A DNA stretch of 12,836 nucleotides, from the NCBI GenBank assembly GCA_023435545.1, contig JAEYRQ010000203.1, forward strand, positions 1-12,836, written 5' to 3'. The notes below the pieces were generated by a model that did no database searches, had not been told where the DNA came from, and worked only from the letters and a program-made list of their open reading frames with translations. Positions 1 through 7,244 of this stretch are shown in pieces. This DNA is from Pseudomonadota bacterium. Its GTDB lineage: Bacteria; Pseudomonadota; Alphaproteobacteria; Rhizobiales; Tepidamorphaceae. A program made the translations under genes and the position numbers. How positions within the stretch are numbered: position 1 is the stretch's first letter; each line of letters opens with the position of its first letter.

Positions 1-2525
1 GTGTTCCTCACCGGCCACACCCTGATGTTTCTGAATATGAGGTGGGCATGCGCTTCGCCGGCGCCGGGCGGTAGCCGCGACATCAGCAACATCCTGTCGG
101 CCCCGGTGCCTGTCCCTTGGAGGTAGAGGTCGATATCGACGACGCTCGATGGCGGCAGGCGGCGCCAGCCGCTCATCGCTAAACCCGCCGGGAGCGAGTC
201 CGGACGTTCCAGCGTGGCCAGCACGTCCTCGACCGCAATGTCCTTGGGAACGCGCGCGACTGCAGCCTCGATCCCGGCATTCTCCGCCGAGGCATTGTGC
301 GCCGTGATGTCGAATCGGGAAAGTCGCGCGCCAGGGCCGATGATCTCGGCCACCGTCGCCGGCGCATTCTCGACGGGATGGACCAGCAGCCCGTCCCTGT
401 CGGCGGCATAGTGCACCGGATCGAACGAATGGGCCACAACCTTGGGTAACAGCCGCCTGGCGCTCATCAGCACCTCTTGCGGCTGCGGAATGGCTCCGTA
501 CTCCACCTCGGTCGCCAACTGCCGGACCGGAACGCCGATAAGGCGAGGCGCCAGATCATGGGCCAGTCCGAAGCTGTCCATCACGCCGGCGTTGAGCCTC
601 GGGCTCGTCTCGGGGGCCAGGCTCTTCGGGCCGTCCATTGCCGCCGCGAACACCGGTGCGGAGACGATGCTCTCCCGATTGAGCGCCATGCGGCGGGTGA
701 ACTCTTCGAACCAGAACCGGCCGGCGCGGGGATCGAACGGCGTGCGCTCCAGCAATGACCGCCGGATGATGCTGATCGGCGGCGCGATGCGGCCGGAGAC
801 CAGCGCCAGCGACGGCATCTCGCCGCCAAAAGCGCGCAGGCTTTCCACCTGCCCGGAGGCCGGGTCAACGACCTCCAGGGAGCCGCCGAAGATCGAGAGC
901 TGCGGATCGCGCGCCATCGCTGCGAGGCCACGAGCGATGAAGTCCGGATAGATGTCGAAGCCAGAGCCCCACAGGAGGACGCAGTCACGGTCGAGGGCGG
1001 TCAGACGGGCGCGCAGCATCTCCGGGCACTCTTCATGGCCCGACGTGAATTGCAGTCCCCAGCCGCGCGCCCGGATACGCTCGGACAGCACACCGTCGGC
1101 TTCGAAGCGGGCACTGGGAAGGAAGAATACGATCTCGTCGCGGCCATTCTTGAGGTCCAGAGCGCGTTCCAACAGCACCGCCCTGGCCACTTGGTCCTCA
1201 GCCACGTCGGGAGACTCGCTGGCAAGGCAGACAACGCTCAGCGAGGCCAGCGGAACATCAGGCGCCGTATCGGGCCTCGCCTCCAGCGCTTCGGGCTTTA
1301 GCCAGTATGGCGCATCCGGCTCGACATCGGCACCTGCGGAAGGCAGCCAGTCGATCGAATCCTCCATAACCCGGACCAGATCCGCCACTGAACCGTCGAA
1401 CATCAGGCAGTTGTGCTGCTCGCGCCAGCGCGGATTGGCGCCGAAGGCCTGGCAGACGCGGTTGAGGATGACCTTGCAGCCGATCTCGACTGCCTCGAAC
1501 GCGAACAGGCAAAGACTCTCGTAGTCGGACGGGATGACGACCACCGATCGGCCAAGAAGCTCTGCGCGATGCTCCGGCTTCGCATCGAAAACGAACACTA
1601 TCCGATCGGAGAGGGCGGGCGGGACGAGTGACTGCATCCAGGCGATGTAGTCCTTGTCCCATCCATACGACACCAGGCGGAACATGCCGCGGTGACGAGG
1701 GTGCTTCTCGAGGAATGCGATTGCCGCGCGCACGAAGATATCGGGCCGCTTGAATCGCTGCAGGCGGGACGAGAAGATGAAATCAGTGTCCTCGCCGACG
1801 GCTTCGTGGGACGCGGTCCCCGCCAACTCGTGGCGCTCCAGCATGATCGGCGGGAACTCGAGATGGCTGCGTCCACGCCAGCGCTCCGACAGACCATAGT
1901 TCGTCGCGTTAGCGTCGATGACAGACTGCACGTGCCCCACCACCAGGTCGGCATGGGCTAGCAGATGCCGCTCGGCATCACACACCATGCCGTTCCAGAT
2001 TGAGGGATGCTCATACTTCTCGGCCCGGATGATCATCCCTCGGGTCGAGTGAAGGCGCGCGCTCAGGATCGTGCGGTCGAAGGCCAGCCCGGCTCGCTTG
2101 GCCTCGATGCTGGCGAAGCCCCACCCGCCGAAGTCCGGGAATTCGATGATATCGAATGGTCGTCCGGTCGCGCGTTCAGCTTCCCGCAGGCCGACATAGT
2201 ATGAATATGAGGTGGCGAGCAGTTGTTCGAGCGACCACGGATGCGATGCCGCCCGTTCCAGCACCCCGGCAAAGGCATAGGGAATGTCGGTCAGTCGCGG
2301 CGCCACCATGACAGTGGCGTGGTCCCCCAGTGCGTCGTCGAGGCGGGCAAAGTCGGAGCCGTCTGACACGAGCTCGGGTGCCACGAGATAGAATAGCTCG
2401 GCAGGAGCATTCATGCGCTCGTTGTGGCGGGCAAAGTTGTAAAGCATGCGCCCGATTCCGCCGGGACCCAGCGGATAGAGCTCGTTGGTGACAAAGCAGA
2501 TACGTGGCCTGTCTGTCCCAACCAT
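1..2525 (-). CDS. Large two-domain glycosyltransferase (GT4 plus GT2-like), C-terminus beyond the window
   Basis: The frame is open for 841 codons from ATG at 2525 to the window edge, so the C-terminus is missing. Residues about 7-400 form a GT4 (GT-B fold) glycosyltransferase: an N-terminal glycine-rich loop (NELYPLGPGGIGR, 14-26), a donor-site strand FIFSSRLQRFKRPD (249-262) and the family's E-x7-E signature at E336/E344 (SDYESLCLFAFE). Residues about 428-620 resemble a GT-A (GT2-like) domain with strand/helix patterns such as LLWGSGFDIYPDF and PPISIIRRSLLERTPFD, but I see no clear DxD, so this second domain may be degenerate. The remaining visible part (about 660-841) looks beta-rich and is unassigned. 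It probably transfers sugars from nucleotide-sugar donors during surface-glycan assembly in the cytoplasm; donor and acceptor are unknown. The start is set by GGAG 8 nt upstream, and the ATG lies two bases after the preceding gene's TGA (TGAGGATG), so the two are probably translationally coupled. Confidence 0.87.
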   Translation of the reverse strand, partial: MVGTDRPRICFVTNELYPLGPGGIGRMLYNFARHNERMNAPAELFYLVAPELVSDGSDFARLDDALGDHATVMVAPRLTDIPYAFAGVLERAASHPWSLEQLLATSYSYYVGLREAERATGRPFDIIEFPDFGGWGFASIEAKRAGLAFDRTILSARLHSTRGMIIRAEKYEHPSIWNGMVCDAERHLLAHADLVVGHVQSVIDANATNYGLSERWRGRSHLEFPPIMLERHELAGTASHEAVGEDTDFIFSSRLQRFKRPDIFVRAAIAFLEKHPRHRGMFRLVSYGWDKDYIAWMQSLVPPALSDRIVFVFDAKPEHRAELLGRSVVVIPSDYESLCLFAFEAVEIGCKVILNRVCQAFGANPRWREQHNCLMFDGSVADLVRVMEDSIDWLPSAGADVEPDAPYWLKPEALEARPDTAPDVPLASLSVVCLASESPDVAEDQVARAVLLERALDLKNGRDEIVFFLPSARFEADGVLSERIRARGWGLQFTSGHEECPEMLRARLTALDRDCVLLWGSGFDIYPDFIARGLAAMARDPQLSIFGGSLEVVDPASGQVESLRAFGGEMPSLALVSGRIAPPISIIRRSLLERTPFDPRAGRFWFEEFTRRMALNRESIVSAPVFAAAMDGPKSLAPETSPRLNAGVMDSFGLAHDLAPRLIGVPVRQLATEVEYGAIPQPQEVLMSARRLLPKVVAHSFDPVHYAADRDGLLVHPVENAPATVAEIIGPGARLSRFDITAHNASAENAGIEAAVARVPKDIAVEDVLATLERPDSLPAGLAMSGWRRLPPSSVVDIDLYLQGTGTGADRMLLMSRLPPGAGEAHAHLIFRNIRVWPVRN

Positions 2526-2527
2526 CC

Positions 2528-3571
2528 TCACAGCTCCAGGAATTCCGCGTATCGGCTTCGCGCCAGCGCATGTCGGCGCTGCAGGTGACTGTGGATCATC
2601 TGCTGCATTCCGGCGGGGTCTCTCAGCGTGGCATCGAACAGTCGCTGTGCGTCGGCTGCAAGGAGGATGGGGTCGTCAAGATCCCGGCTGGTGCAAAGTT
2701 CCATCAGAGGGTCGCCAGCAAAATCCTGCAAGCGCAAAGGACCGGTCAGAACCGGCGTGCCTACCGCCATCGCCTCGAGCTGCGTCATCGGCTGACATTC
2801 GGCCAGAGTGGCTGTCAGCAGCATCGAACATTCCGCCATCTGGGCGAACAGATCCTGACCACGCAGGTAGCCCACCACGACGAGACGATCGAGCCTGACC
2901 AGGCTCTCCAGGCCGAAGGGGTAGTTCGCAACCCTCACCTGGTCGACGCCTTTGATGCGCAACGCCGAGATGTAGTTTGTGTACATGTTCTTGCGCCAAC
3001 CGATATCGAGCGGGATATAGACATCCCGTCCTGCTCGCTCCTTCGGGAAGCTGTCCGGCGGCAGATTCGGCGCGAAGTTGATGATGACACCGGGCCAGAA
3101 TCCTTCCAGCACCAGGCCGAAGTTCTGTTTGACGGAGGCGATGCCGCTGAGCAGACCGAACCTGCGGCGCATAAGCAGCCGCGTAAGCATCCACATCTCG
3201 AAGTTGTGCTCAAACTGCGCGACCGTGACGTGATTGACCGCGAAGCAGCGCAGGTCCTGGCCGAATGCCGCCTTGAGGCGCAACAGCAATTGGTCCGCGT
3301 TCTCAGAATAGCCCTGGAAGATGACGTGGCTGATACCAAGTCGTTCGATCTCACGGATGATGCCTTTGAAGGTGGCCTCCGATTCGTCGGGATTCGCCCC
3401 CAGCGGACGTTCGGCTGGAATCAGCAACTTCTGGCCCGGTGCATAGGCGACGCATTGTCGGATGCCGTGCCACTCGGAGTGAGCAATGTGGAGCACGCGC
3501 TCGAACGCCCCGTCCTCGTGCATGTATTGGGTCATGCGACGGTCGTTGAATGTGGGGCGCCCCTGATTCAT
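2528..3571 (-). CDS. GT4-like glycosyltransferase
   Basis: A 347-residue protein from ATG at 3571. A TTG at 3583 would add four residues, but its GGAG abuts the codon, whereas GGAG is 12 nt from the ATG. The C-terminal half has the GT4 signature ECQPMTQLEAMAVGTPVL, with the E-x7-E pair at residues 258 and 266 counted from the ATG. This is the nucleotide-sugar binding half of a GT-B fold. The N-terminal half (HIAHSEWHGIRQ..., HVIFQGYSENADQLL) fits an acceptor-side Rossmann domain but is short for the family. It likely transfers one sugar to a growing glycan. The next gene starts two bases after its TGA. Upstream the frame stays open to a TGA near 3723 without a further ATG, GTG or TTG start, and the stretch just before the start looks coding (FLTPRSDIDGLRPKRALRKW). 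The gene may therefore have lost its original N-terminus. Family assignment is good; the exact sugar is unknown. Confidence 0.82.
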   Translation of the reverse strand: MNQGRPTFNDRRMTQYMHEDGAFERVLHIAHSEWHGIRQCVAYAPGQKLLIPAERPLGANPDESEATFKGIIREIERLGISHVIFQGYSENADQLLLRLKAAFGQDLRCFAVNHVTVAQFEHNFEMWMLTRLLMRRRFGLLSGIASVKQNFGLVLEGFWPGVIINFAPNLPPDSFPKERAGRDVYIPLDIGWRKNMYTNYISALRIKGVDQVRVANYPFGLESLVRLDRLVVVGYLRGQDLFAQMAECSMLLTATLAECQPMTQLEAMAVGTPVLTGPLRLQDFAGDPLMELCTSRDLDDPILLAADAQRLFDATLRDPAGMQQMIHSHLQRRHALARSRYAEFLEL

Positions 3572-3944
3572 TGTACCGGTCAACTCCGTCCACTTGCGCA
3601 GAGCACGCTTCGGCCTCAGGCCGTCGATGTCCGATCGGGGTGTCAGAAACTGGATTGCAAACCGCGATGCATTCCTAGCCGCAGTGCGGCCGCAAAGTCC
3701 AGCGCGTGGCGCCGCCGCGACTGCTCAATCAGCCGCGCTCGCGGCAGGCGCCTCGGAACCTTGACACAAGAATCGTCTGATTTGCCTCAATACGTATCTG
3801 TCGCTTCATCAAGGCGCGACTTTCACCAAGCTCGTCGGCGAAACGCCAATACATCCAGCGGCAAATTACGGCCCGCCTTCGCCCCAGCCCCCTTTCGCTT
3901 TCCATCACACCAGCGCAAAGCCAATGCAGCTGCCCGAAATACCC

Positions 3945-3962
3945 AACACACAGTAGTGTGTT
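3945..3962. repeat. Inverted repeat, 7-bp arms and 4-base loop
   Basis: AACACAC at 3945-3951 pairs perfectly with GTGTGTT at 3956-3962 around the loop AGTA. No T-run follows on either strand, so it does not look like an intrinsic terminator. It could be a protein-binding site for the downstream minus-strand operon, or an insertion-sequence remnant. Function unknown. Confidence 0.45.
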
Positions 3963-3990
3963 AGCGGCCGAATGGTGTTCTGTCACGACT

Positions 3991-4010
3991 AAAAAAGCAA
4001 GTACTTTTTT
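3991..4010. repeat. AT-rich inverted repeat
   Basis: AAAAAAG at 3991-3997 pairs with CTTTTTT at 4004-4010 around the 6-base spacer CAAGTA. The A-run/T-run symmetry resembles a weak bidirectional terminator, but the stem has only one G-C pair. A perfect 8-base palindrome, ACAATTGT, follows at 4021-4028. In a GC-rich genome such A/T runs stand out; they may be curved or regulatory DNA, or foreign sequence. Confidence 0.4.
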
Positions 4011-4201
4011 CCCATCGTTGACAATTGTTAGCGACGTTTCGCATCCAGAGGCGGCATCAATGCCCCCCGGGCTTCGTCGTTTAGCGGGTGACCTGGAGGC
4101 GCATGCGAACTTCGTCCTTCATACTTTCTTTCAATGCCTGCAGGAAGTGCGGTGCGTCCGCTGAAAGGCCTTGCGCGTTGCTCAGACATGCCTTGCTTCG
4201 T

Positions 4202-4375
4202 CGGTATCCGCAACGCTGCGCACCCGGCCGAGGCGGCATCGAGCCCCCGTTGGCAGCGTCGGTGAGAGCTACCACACCCTCCTCGCCGTGACCATCAACG
4301 GCCTTTGCAAAGCCGGGCGGTTCAAATTGCGAGCCGCACGCTCGATGGCCAGGAGAGCGACAACACGCGCACGTT
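4202..4375 (+). pseudogene. Remnant of an IS3-family transposase (OrfB integrase core)
   Basis: Two plus-strand frames together match the C-terminal part of the DDE integrase core of IS3-family OrfB, as I recall it: RY..R.A...GIEP followed by VGSVGDSYDNALAETINGLYKAE. Here RYPQRCA and GIEPP read at 4202-4249, then a one-base shift leads to VGSVGESYHTLLAVTINGLC at 4249-4308, continuing KAGR. The tail up to about 4375 still resembles the nucleotide sequence but is scrambled. The catalytic Asp codons are absent, the rest of the element is missing, and no terminal inverted repeats were identified, so it is an old dead fragment. It lies on the strand opposite to the glycan genes, just past the original end of the second sulfotransferase. 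It marks past insertion or rearrangement in this gap. Confidence 0.65.
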
Positions 4376-4386
4376 GATTCTGCCGC

Positions 4387-4530
4387 TCACCCGCTCTTGC
4401 CGCGTTGGAATCGCCAGATCGCAGCGATGAAATCCATCAGTTCGGCCTCGGTTAAACGATTGGCCTGAGGGTCAGTGGGATAATCGGTGAAGTTCTCATC
4501 AAACAGTGCCTTTCGCTTGAGATGGGGAAA
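4387..4530 (-). pseudogene. Orphaned in-frame C-terminus of the second sulfotransferase
   Basis: Directly after the TAA at 4531-4533 the same frame continues for 47 sense codons to TGA at 4387-4389. It begins FPHLKRKALFDENFTDYP and continues through LTEAELMDFIAAIW. Related sulfotransferases typically end with an RERYFP...LFDEDF.DYP type segment, so the TAA sits exactly where a Tyr codon (TAC or TAT) would be expected after VRER. One third-position change explains the stop. As the sequence stands this tail is not translated unless there is readthrough. A sequencing error is the main alternative. Confidence 0.75.
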
Positions 4531-5409
4531 TTAGCGCTCGCGGACCAATGCGTTGGACGGGCGAAAATGCTCATAGAATGACTTTGCCCGATTGCGCGGC
4601 GGCAAGAACGGCTCGCCGAGGCCAGCCTTGCGTATGGCCGCGAAGATCGGACCGCGCTCTCGGTTGATCCTCCCGTCGCGGACCATGGGGAACTGGCGAT
4701 TGAAGCGCTCGAGGAACAGGACCTGCTGGCGGCTGAGGGACGGGTTGGCACGCGGGCGCGCCGATGGAACGATGCCGAGCTGGGCCAGGCGGTAGAAATC
4801 GGACACCACGTCGCCCCCCTCGAGACGTTCTCGATCATAAAGACGGACGCGCAGACGCTCTGGACCGAAGACCTCCGAATACAAGGAAAGAAGGCGGAAG
4901 AAGTCGAAATAGTGGGGCAAGGTCCCAGATCTTATCGGCGGGAAGACGCCGCCCTGGCCTCCCAGCTTCAGGCGGGTCGAATAGAGGCTTACCGCCAGCC
5001 TGTCCTGTCGCCGCAGGTAGACGATGATCTCGAAATCTTCCGGAGGAACGTCCACGAGATCGACGATCCGGCGGACGGCGTCGAGATGGCGCAGACGGCT
5101 GTGGCAGTGTTCATTGGAGAGGACGATATGATGGAACGAACCGGCATCCCGCTCCTCTCGCAGCCGGCTCTTCAACCGGGCGACATACTCGGGATGGCTG
5201 CAATCCTGCTTCCCCAATTCGATCATCTGAAGCTCGTCGCCAGCATCGGAATCCATCGCAGCGACGGCGATTTCCATATGGTTGGATGATCCGAACAGCC
5301 GCGGATACAAGATGCCGTGCGCCGCAAGTGCAGCACGGTCCCGATCCAATGCATTCTGAATCGAGGTCGTACCGGTTTTCTCGGTGCCGATGTGCAGAGT
5401 GACTTTCAC
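4531..5409 (-). CDS. Sulfotransferase, truncated by a nonsense codon
   Basis: A 292-residue product from GTG at 5409; a TGA 12 bases upstream in frame leaves it as the first possible start. The N-terminal HIGTEKTGTTSIQ (6-18) is the 5'-phosphosulfate-binding loop that holds PAPS. EIIVYLRRQDRLAVSLYST (127-145) is the strand and helix of the 3'-phosphate-binding element. It would transfer sulfate from PAPS to a hydroxyl of a glycan or lipid-linked sugar in the cytoplasm. The gene starts 48 bases after the first sulfotransferase ends and is its distant paralogue: motifs are shared but the overall sequence differs strongly. The stop at 4531-4533 removes 47 expected C-terminal residues that are still readable downstream. 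Both cofactor motifs remain, so the shortened protein could keep PAPS binding, but losing a C-terminal helical segment may make it unstable or inactive. Confidence 0.85.
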   Translation of the reverse strand: MKVTLHIGTEKTGTTSIQNALDRDRAALAAHGILYPRLFGSSNHMEIAVAAMDSDAGDELQMIELGKQDCSHPEYVARLKSRLREERDAGSFHHIVLSNEHCHSRLRHLDAVRRIVDLVDVPPEDFEIIVYLRRQDRLAVSLYSTRLKLGGQGGVFPPIRSGTLPHYFDFFRLLSLYSEVFGPERLRVRLYDRERLEGGDVVSDFYRLAQLGIVPSARPRANPSLSRQQVLFLERFNRQFPMVRDGRINRERGPIFAAIRKAGLGEPFLPPRNRAKSFYEHFRPSNALVRER

Positions 5410-5457
5410 GCACGCGTCTCAATTCGACTGGACAGGGAAAGGCCAGCGCACAGGCCC

Positions 5458-6519
5458 TCAGGCACGCGCGGCCCCATCTTCTTCCATGTGGGCAACGAGC
5501 CGGTTCATCAGCGTGCCGATCCAGGCGGCTTGCCCCGTATCGCTGATCCACGCTCGGGAAACGTACCTCACCTGCGCCGGCGGCGGATGATGGAAGATCG
5601 AACTGTCGCTCGACCTGTTGACGATCCGGTCGGCGAACTTCGACAGAAGCTCCCGCTCGCGGGTGCGAATGGGCTCCCAATCGGGGAGAATCGTGTGCTG
5701 GCTACAGCTCTGGCGAAATGTCTCGGCAAACACCTGGAACTCATCGGAGGTCTCGATCCGCTTGGCGCGTCGCATATAGGCCTTCCGCAACCGTTGACCC
5801 GGGGACTTCTTCCGATGCCGGCGGTATAGCATGTTCAGCGCTCGCAATAGCTCGACGCGCTCGGCCTCGAAGGAACGATTGACTCGCTCGTCAGAACTCT
5901 GGTCTTGAAGTTCCAACCCCACAGCCAACTTCATGAAGTACTCATACAGGTCCACATTGTCATAGAGGAGATTGTCGTAGGCGACGATATGGACTTTTTC
6001 CCGGCCAAAGGCTGCGGCGAGGTTCTCGATCTGAGACGCCTGGTCGAGGCGGCTGCGTTGTCCGCTGTCGGGTCCCGATGCCCGCGCGAGATACTCCGGA
6101 AAGGTGGCGTCCCCGCCGTGCTTGATCACCTCCTGCCAGTGCGAGACCCAGAAGCCACCAAGATGGCGCAGGAAATAAACGACCTCCACGTCCCAATCGG
6201 AAAGTACGTCAGCAAGCAGTACAAGCCGCTCCGGACGGAGGGTGCAGAAATTCTCGCTCGAAACGATCGCAGTATCCGCGGGCGCACTGCTGCCCGCAAG
6301 GCTCATCCGAACCTGCTGCATACCTTCTTCGTCGACGGTCCATTGCAGGAAGGAAGGTATCTTGTGGTGCCCGAAGATGGATATGAACTCTTCCGGGTAC
6401 CAAACTCCTTGAGAGGCTAGATAATCCCTTTCCGCGGACAATCTCTTTTGCAGATAGGTCGAGCCGGTCTTGTGCTCACCTACATGCAGGATGAGCCTGC
6501 GGTGCTTGGTCGTGCTCAT
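5458..6519 (-). CDS. Sulfotransferase family protein
   Basis: A 353-residue protein. ATG at 6519 shares its A with the TAA of the upstream glycosyltransferase (TAATG), the pattern of reinitiation. An upstream in-frame start at 6555 would lie inside that gene and only adds residues ahead of the conserved core. HVGEHKTGSTYLQ (12-24) is the PAPS 5'-phosphosulfate loop, and VVYFLRHLGGFWVSHWQ (113-129) is the 3'-phosphate-binding segment with its conserved Arg and Ser. A basic stretch (RRHRKKSPGQRLRKAYMRR) in the second half may contact an anionic acceptor. Predicted role: O-sulfation of a sugar in the glycan made by the neighbouring glycosyltransferases. No signal peptide or membrane segment is visible, so it acts in the cytoplasm. 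Family confidence is high; the acceptor is unknown. Confidence 0.88.
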   Translation of the reverse strand: MSTTKHRRLILHVGEHKTGSTYLQKRLSAERDYLASQGVWYPEEFISIFGHHKIPSFLQWTVDEEGMQQVRMSLAGSSAPADTAIVSSENFCTLRPERLVLLADVLSDWDVEVVYFLRHLGGFWVSHWQEVIKHGGDATFPEYLARASGPDSGQRSRLDQASQIENLAAAFGREKVHIVAYDNLLYDNVDLYEYFMKLAVGLELQDQSSDERVNRSFEAERVELLRALNMLYRRHRKKSPGQRLRKAYMRRAKRIETSDEFQVFAETFRQSCSQHTILPDWEPIRTRERELLSKFADRIVNRSSDSSIFHHPPPAQVRYVSRAWISDTGQAAWIGTLMNRLVAHMEEDGAARA

Positions 6520-7244
6520 TATTCGGGCAGGCTCTTCAGCGGACCCGACGGCCATACCACTCCGCCTGCGTCCTCGACAAGGCTCATTTGCGAGCCGGAC
6601 CGCCGCCGCTTGAAGTGGATGGTGCCCGGAACCGGCTTATGCGCGATGCCGGCATCGTAGGTCACCACGCTCCAGTGCCAGTCCTCGTGGCCGAAGCCGA
6701 GCTTGAGGTCATTTGCCTTGAACGGGAACCGCCGGTAGATCTCTGTACGCGCAAAGGACATCGCGTCCCAGTAGTTGGCCCAGGCGAGGTATTCCGGGTC
6801 GAACAGGCCGCTTTCTGAATCGATATGCCACCAGAGCGCCGTGTGCAGGCCGAATGCGATGTTGCACATGGACTGGCCGACCGCATCCGGGCGCTCCTGC
6901 GCCTGATCCCAGGCTGCCGTCAGCCAGTTGTTCGACCACAGATCGTCGCCATCGAGAAAGGTGCTGCAGGTGCCCGACGCCTCAGCGATTCCGATATTTC
7001 GTGATTGTCCCGGATCGCCGGTCTCCACCTCGAGAATCCGCACCGGTACGCTCTGCATTCGCGACAATCCGTGCTCAAGCACATTGCGCGTGTCCGGGGT
7101 CGGACGATCGAGCACCATGATGACCTCAACTGAGAGATTGCGGGCCGCCTGCGCATGCTCGATGGCTTCGCAGGCACTGCGCGCCGTCGCGCCGGACAGC
7201 ACGCCCTCACGGTGGGCGGTGAGAATGACCGAGATGTCAGGCAT
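6519..7244 (-). CDS. Family 2 glycosyltransferase
   Basis: A 241-residue GT-A fold enzyme. PDISVILTAHRE (2-13) is the first nucleotide-binding strand. DPGQSRNIGIAEASG (77-91) is the family's helix before the metal site, and FLDGDDLW (96-103) contains the DxD-type metal/nucleotide-sugar site. GHEDWHW (185-191) matches the G.ED.. segment carrying the catalytic base. There is no membrane helix, so it is a soluble single-sugar transferase rather than a processive synthase. ATG at 7244 is chosen over TTG at 7259 because GGAGAG lies 7 nt upstream. That start overlaps the preceding gene's TGA by 8 bases (ATGCCTGA), and its own TAA overlaps the next ATG, so three consecutive genes are translationally linked. 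Sugar and acceptor cannot be told from sequence. Confidence 0.88.
   Translation of the reverse strand: MPDISVILTAHREGVLSGATARSACEAIEHAQAARNLSVEVIMVLDRPTPDTRNVLEHGLSRMQSVPVRILEVETGDPGQSRNIGIAEASGTCSTFLDGDDLWSNNWLTAAWDQAQERPDAVGQSMCNIAFGLHTALWWHIDSESGLFDPEYLAWANYWDAMSFARTEIYRRFPFKANDLKLGFGHEDWHWSVVTYDAGIAHKPVPGTIHFKRRRSGSQMSLVEDAGGVVWPSGPLKSLPE

Larger units (their letters stand above)
3584..4201. other. Intergenic region with AT-rich palindromes, no convincing gene
   Basis: This stretch separates the two halves of the minus-strand glycan cluster. An 85-codon minus-strand frame at 3729-3986 (GTG start) lacks the strong GC third-position bias of its neighbours and shows no family motif, so it is not called. 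A second short minus frame ending at 4081 has a coding-like tail (HFLQALKESMKDEVRMRL, about 4081-4185) that I cannot assign; it may be a gene remnant. The part at about 3945-4030 is clearly more AT-rich and holds three small inverted repeats. Any promoter for the gene at 3571 should lie here, but no good -35/-10 pair was found on the minus strand. Confidence 0.5.

Noticed and set aside
32..2215. A 14-base direct repeat TGAATATGAGGTGG at 32-45 and 2202-2215.
   Set aside because: Both copies lie inside one gene in different reading frames and the flanks are unrelated; one chance match of this length in 12.8 kb is not surprising.
3761..3766. Perfect TTGACA on the plus strand (also at 4018-4023).
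   Set aside because: No -10 match at the right distance and no plus-strand gene downstream to drive.
2504..3964. Long plus-strand open frame (486 codons) opposite the glycosyltransferase at 2528-3571.
   Set aside because: It is antisense to a gene with clear GT4 motifs and has no recognisable domain; a GC-rich shadow frame.
3729..3986. 85-codon minus-strand frame in the gap.
   Set aside because: Codon use unlike the neighbouring genes, no Shine-Dalgarno, crosses the palindrome at 3945-3962, and no family resemblance; mentioned only as part of the intergenic description.
4303..4312. Palindrome CTTTGCAAAG.
   Set aside because: Ten bases, inside the transposase remnant, no T-run or other context; probably chance.
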